From: JBJHBY01 sp050485745
GTDB taxonomy: Bacteria > Pseudomonadota > Gammaproteobacteria > Pseudomonadales > CAMLJR01
Assembly: GCA_050485745.1 (NCBI GenBank)
Contig: JBJHBY010000063.1
Coordinates: 1 to 15,713, forward strand
Reading direction: 5' to 3'
DNA length: 15,713 bases
In this document: piece after piece, positions 14,550 to 15,713 of the stretch
Layout of the letters: every line of letters starts with the position of its first letter
Position numbering within the stretch: position 1 is the first letter of the stretch
Made by a program: the position numbers and the translations under genes
Notes under the pieces: model-generated
The model's input: the letters and a program-made list of their open reading frames with translations, nothing else
Databases searched by the model: none
What the model was told of the DNA's origin: nothing

Positions 14550-14942
14550 ATGGCAGCCACTCAATACTACGGAACCGGTCGTCGCAAGACCGCTACCGCG
14601 CGGGTCTTCCTGACCAACGGCGCTGGCAATATCACCGTGAACCGCCGCCCCCTGGACCAGTACTTCGGTCGTGAGGTTGCGCGCATGATCGTGCGCCAGC
14701 CCCTGGAGCTGGTCGATCTGGCGGACAAGTTTGACATCAATGTCAGCGTCGCCGGTGGTGGCAGCTTCGGCCAGGCGGGTGCCATTCGCCACGGTATCAC
14801 CCGTGCGCTGATGCAGTACGACGAGGCGCTGCGTGGCAACCTGCGCCGCGCGGGCTATGTCACCCGTGACGCCCGTGAGGTCGAGCGCAAGAAGGTTGGT
14901 CTGCGCAAGGCGCGGAAGCGCCCGCAGTACTCCAAGCGTTGA
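14550..14942 (+). CDS. rpsI: 30S ribosomal protein S9
   Basis: S9 is a small-subunit ribosomal protein whose C-terminal tail reaches the P-site tRNA. The 130-residue product matches the bacterial length. Motifs: YYGTGRRKTATARVFL at the N-terminus, the GGGSFGQAGAIRHGITRAL stretch and the basic tail ending in KARKRPQYSKR, with the universal C-terminal Lys-Arg. The ATG follows rplM by 15 bases with a purine-rich GGAAAAGA upstream. The strong terminator about 45 bases downstream ends the operon. Confidence 0.98.
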   Translation: MAATQYYGTGRRKTATARVFLTNGAGNITVNRRPLDQYFGREVARMIVRQPLELVDLADKFDINVSVAGGGSFGQAGAIRHGITRALMQYDEALRGNLRRAGYVTRDAREVERKKVGLRKARKRPQYSKR

Positions 14943-14985
14943 TTGCGGCCCTCCCTGTGGGGGCTTTGCAGAGCGGTTGTTCGAG

Positions 14986-15019
14986 AAACGTCCGCGGACT
15001 TATCCGGGGGCGTTTTTTT
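14986..15019 (+). terminator. Intrinsic terminator of rplM-rpsI
   Basis: A 13-base stem (14986-14998 with 15003-15015) has one G-U pair and one mismatch, a 4-base loop CTTA, and runs into seven T residues (15013-15019). The leading AAA pairs with part of the T-run. It separates rpsI from petA. A smaller hairpin (GCCCTC with GGGGGC) lies just upstream at 14947-14963 without a T-run. Confidence 0.85.
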
Positions 15020-15087
15020 ATGGCTGGACAAAGGCTTGTCGGGTGTGGGGCACCCGGGTTTCAGCCTGCTTCGGGGGCTGTTTAACC

Positions 15088-15116
15088 TTGTAAGCAGTAG
15101 GTAATTTCATTACCAT
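15088..15116 (+). promoter_or_regulatory. Possible petA promoter
   Basis: TTGTAA (15088-15093) and TACCAT (15111-15116) are 17 bases apart, each 4/6 to consensus, in an AT-richer patch about 90-118 bases before petA. The match is modest, but it is the best candidate in the 186 bases between the rpsI terminator and petA. Confidence 0.3.
15100..15114. repeat. Inverted repeat GGTAAT-TTC-ATTACC upstream of petA
   Basis: Two perfect 6-base arms flank a 3-base centre. The site lies in the spacer of the possible petA promoter and covers the first bases of its -10, as a repressor operator would. I cannot assign it to a known regulator family. Confidence 0.45.
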
Positions 15117-15205
15117 TCGGTCCATTTGAGAAGCCCTTCCTCTCATGGGCCATTGCCAGCCCGGAACGGTCTTTCAGCAAGTTTATTCTGATTGGGGGAA
15201 TCGTC

Positions 15206-15713
15206 ATGAGCAGTGACGGCGTGAACACCGGGCGTCGACGCTTCCTGACTGCCGCAACCGCGGTGGTCGGTGCAGCGGGAGTGGTCGGCGTGGCAGTTCC
15301 TTTCGTGGGGTCCTGGGCCCCCAGTGCCAAGGCACGTGCCGCTGGTGCGCCTATTCGGGTGGACCTCGCCCGGCTGGAGCCCGGGGAAATGGTGGTCGAG
15401 GAGTGGCGCGGGCGCCCCGTCTATTTCGTGCGCCGTACTGCGGCCGCCCTGGAGTCGATCCGCAAGCTGGATTCCGTGGTCTCGGACCCGGAGTCCCAGC
15501 GCTCCCTGCAGCCTCCTTATGTGACCGGCCCCCTGCGCGCCATCCGGGATGAGTACCTCATTATCGTCGGGCTTTGTACCCACCTGGGCTGTGCGCCGCT
15601 TTATCGCCCCGAGGTGGGAGCACTGGATGCCGACTGGCTGGGCGGCTTCTTCTGCCCCTGCCACGGCTCCAAGTTCGACATGGCCGGTCGCGTCTATCGC
15701 GGCGTACCTGCCC
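15206..15713 (+). CDS. petA: Ubiquinol-cytochrome c reductase Rieske iron-sulfur subunit, 5' part
   Basis: This is the [2Fe-2S] Rieske subunit of the cytochrome bc1 complex, which passes electrons from ubiquinol to cytochrome c1. The visible 169 residues cover most of a protein usually near 195-200 aa; the last part is beyond the window. The N-terminus has a Tat-type signal anchor, with the twin-arginine run RRRFLT at residues 10-15 before a hydrophobic helix (about 16-35). The cluster motifs are CTHLGC (124-129, ligands Cys124 and His126) and CPCHGS (150-155, ligands Cys150 and His153); Cys129 and Cys152 form the usual disulfide. The ATG at 15206 follows GGGGGA by 6 bases. petB and petC would be expected next. 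Confidence 0.95.
   Translation, partial: MSSDGVNTGRRRFLTAATAVVGAAGVVGVAVPFVGSWAPSAKARAAGAPIRVDLARLEPGEMVVEEWRGRPVYFVRRTAAALESIRKLDSVVSDPESQRSLQPPYVTGPLRAIRDEYLIIVGLCTHLGCAPLYRPEVGALDADWLGGFFCPCHGSKFDMAGRVYRGVPA

Noticed and set aside
15062..15083. CAGCC/GGCTG hairpin followed by TTT before petA as a second terminator
   Set aside because: The stem is 5 bp with a 9-base loop and the T-run is only three bases; the strong terminator at 14986-15019 already explains the end of the rpsI transcript.
1..15713. Mobile elements, CRISPR arrays, tRNA/rRNA genes, toxin-antitoxin or defence genes
   Set aside because: No transposase, integrase, regular direct-repeat array, tRNA-like cloverleaf or defence-family motif was found on reading both strands; all substantial coding space is accounted for by conserved core genes.

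Overview
The window (about 63% GC by eye) reads as ordinary chromosomal core DNA of a gammaproteobacterium outside the Enterobacterales. Three things suggest this: the order kdsD / mlaFEDCB-ibaG-murA-hisGDC / degS(algW) ... rplM-rpsI-petA, which is Pseudomonas-like; a short-form HisG; and a Rieske cytochrome bc1 subunit right after rpsI. A halophilic or sulfur-oxidising lineage such as the Ectothiorhodospiraceae is possible, but that is a guess.

Layout. Bases 1-2157 (minus strand) hold a tightly overlapped envelope operon, kdsD-kdsC-lptA-lptB (lptB is cut by the window edge), which makes Kdo precursors and part of the LPS transport machine. The lptC gene usually found between kdsC and lptA is missing. 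A 90-base divergent control region with back-to-back -10 elements separates it from mlaF-mlaE-mlaD-mlaC-mlaB (2248-5416, retrograde phospholipid transport). That is followed by ibaG (BolA family), murA (peptidoglycan precursor) and hisG-hisD-hisC (histidine), ending at 10185.

Bases 10174-12662 hold the minus-strand protease gene degS/algW, whose 3' end overlaps that of hisC, then a plus-strand Nif3-family gene and a minus-strand yhcB (zapG). yhcB is divergent from zapE (12860-13963). Their 197-base control region contains a perfect 20-bp palindrome inside the predicted zapE promoter and a strong stem-loop at the predicted start of the yhcB message. Next come rplM-rpsI with a good sigma70-type promoter and a clear intrinsic terminator, and then petA, which runs off the right edge.

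Together the window is a house-keeping envelope, cell-division and translation neighbourhood. LPS export, phospholipid retrieval, peptidoglycan synthesis, envelope-stress sensing and Z-ring accessory factors lie side by side. I saw no mobile element, CRISPR array, tRNA, rRNA or phage gene, and no gene-free stretch longer than about 265 bases. I did not find an undescribed multi-gene system. The points worth a second look are the missing lptC and several intergenic dyads.
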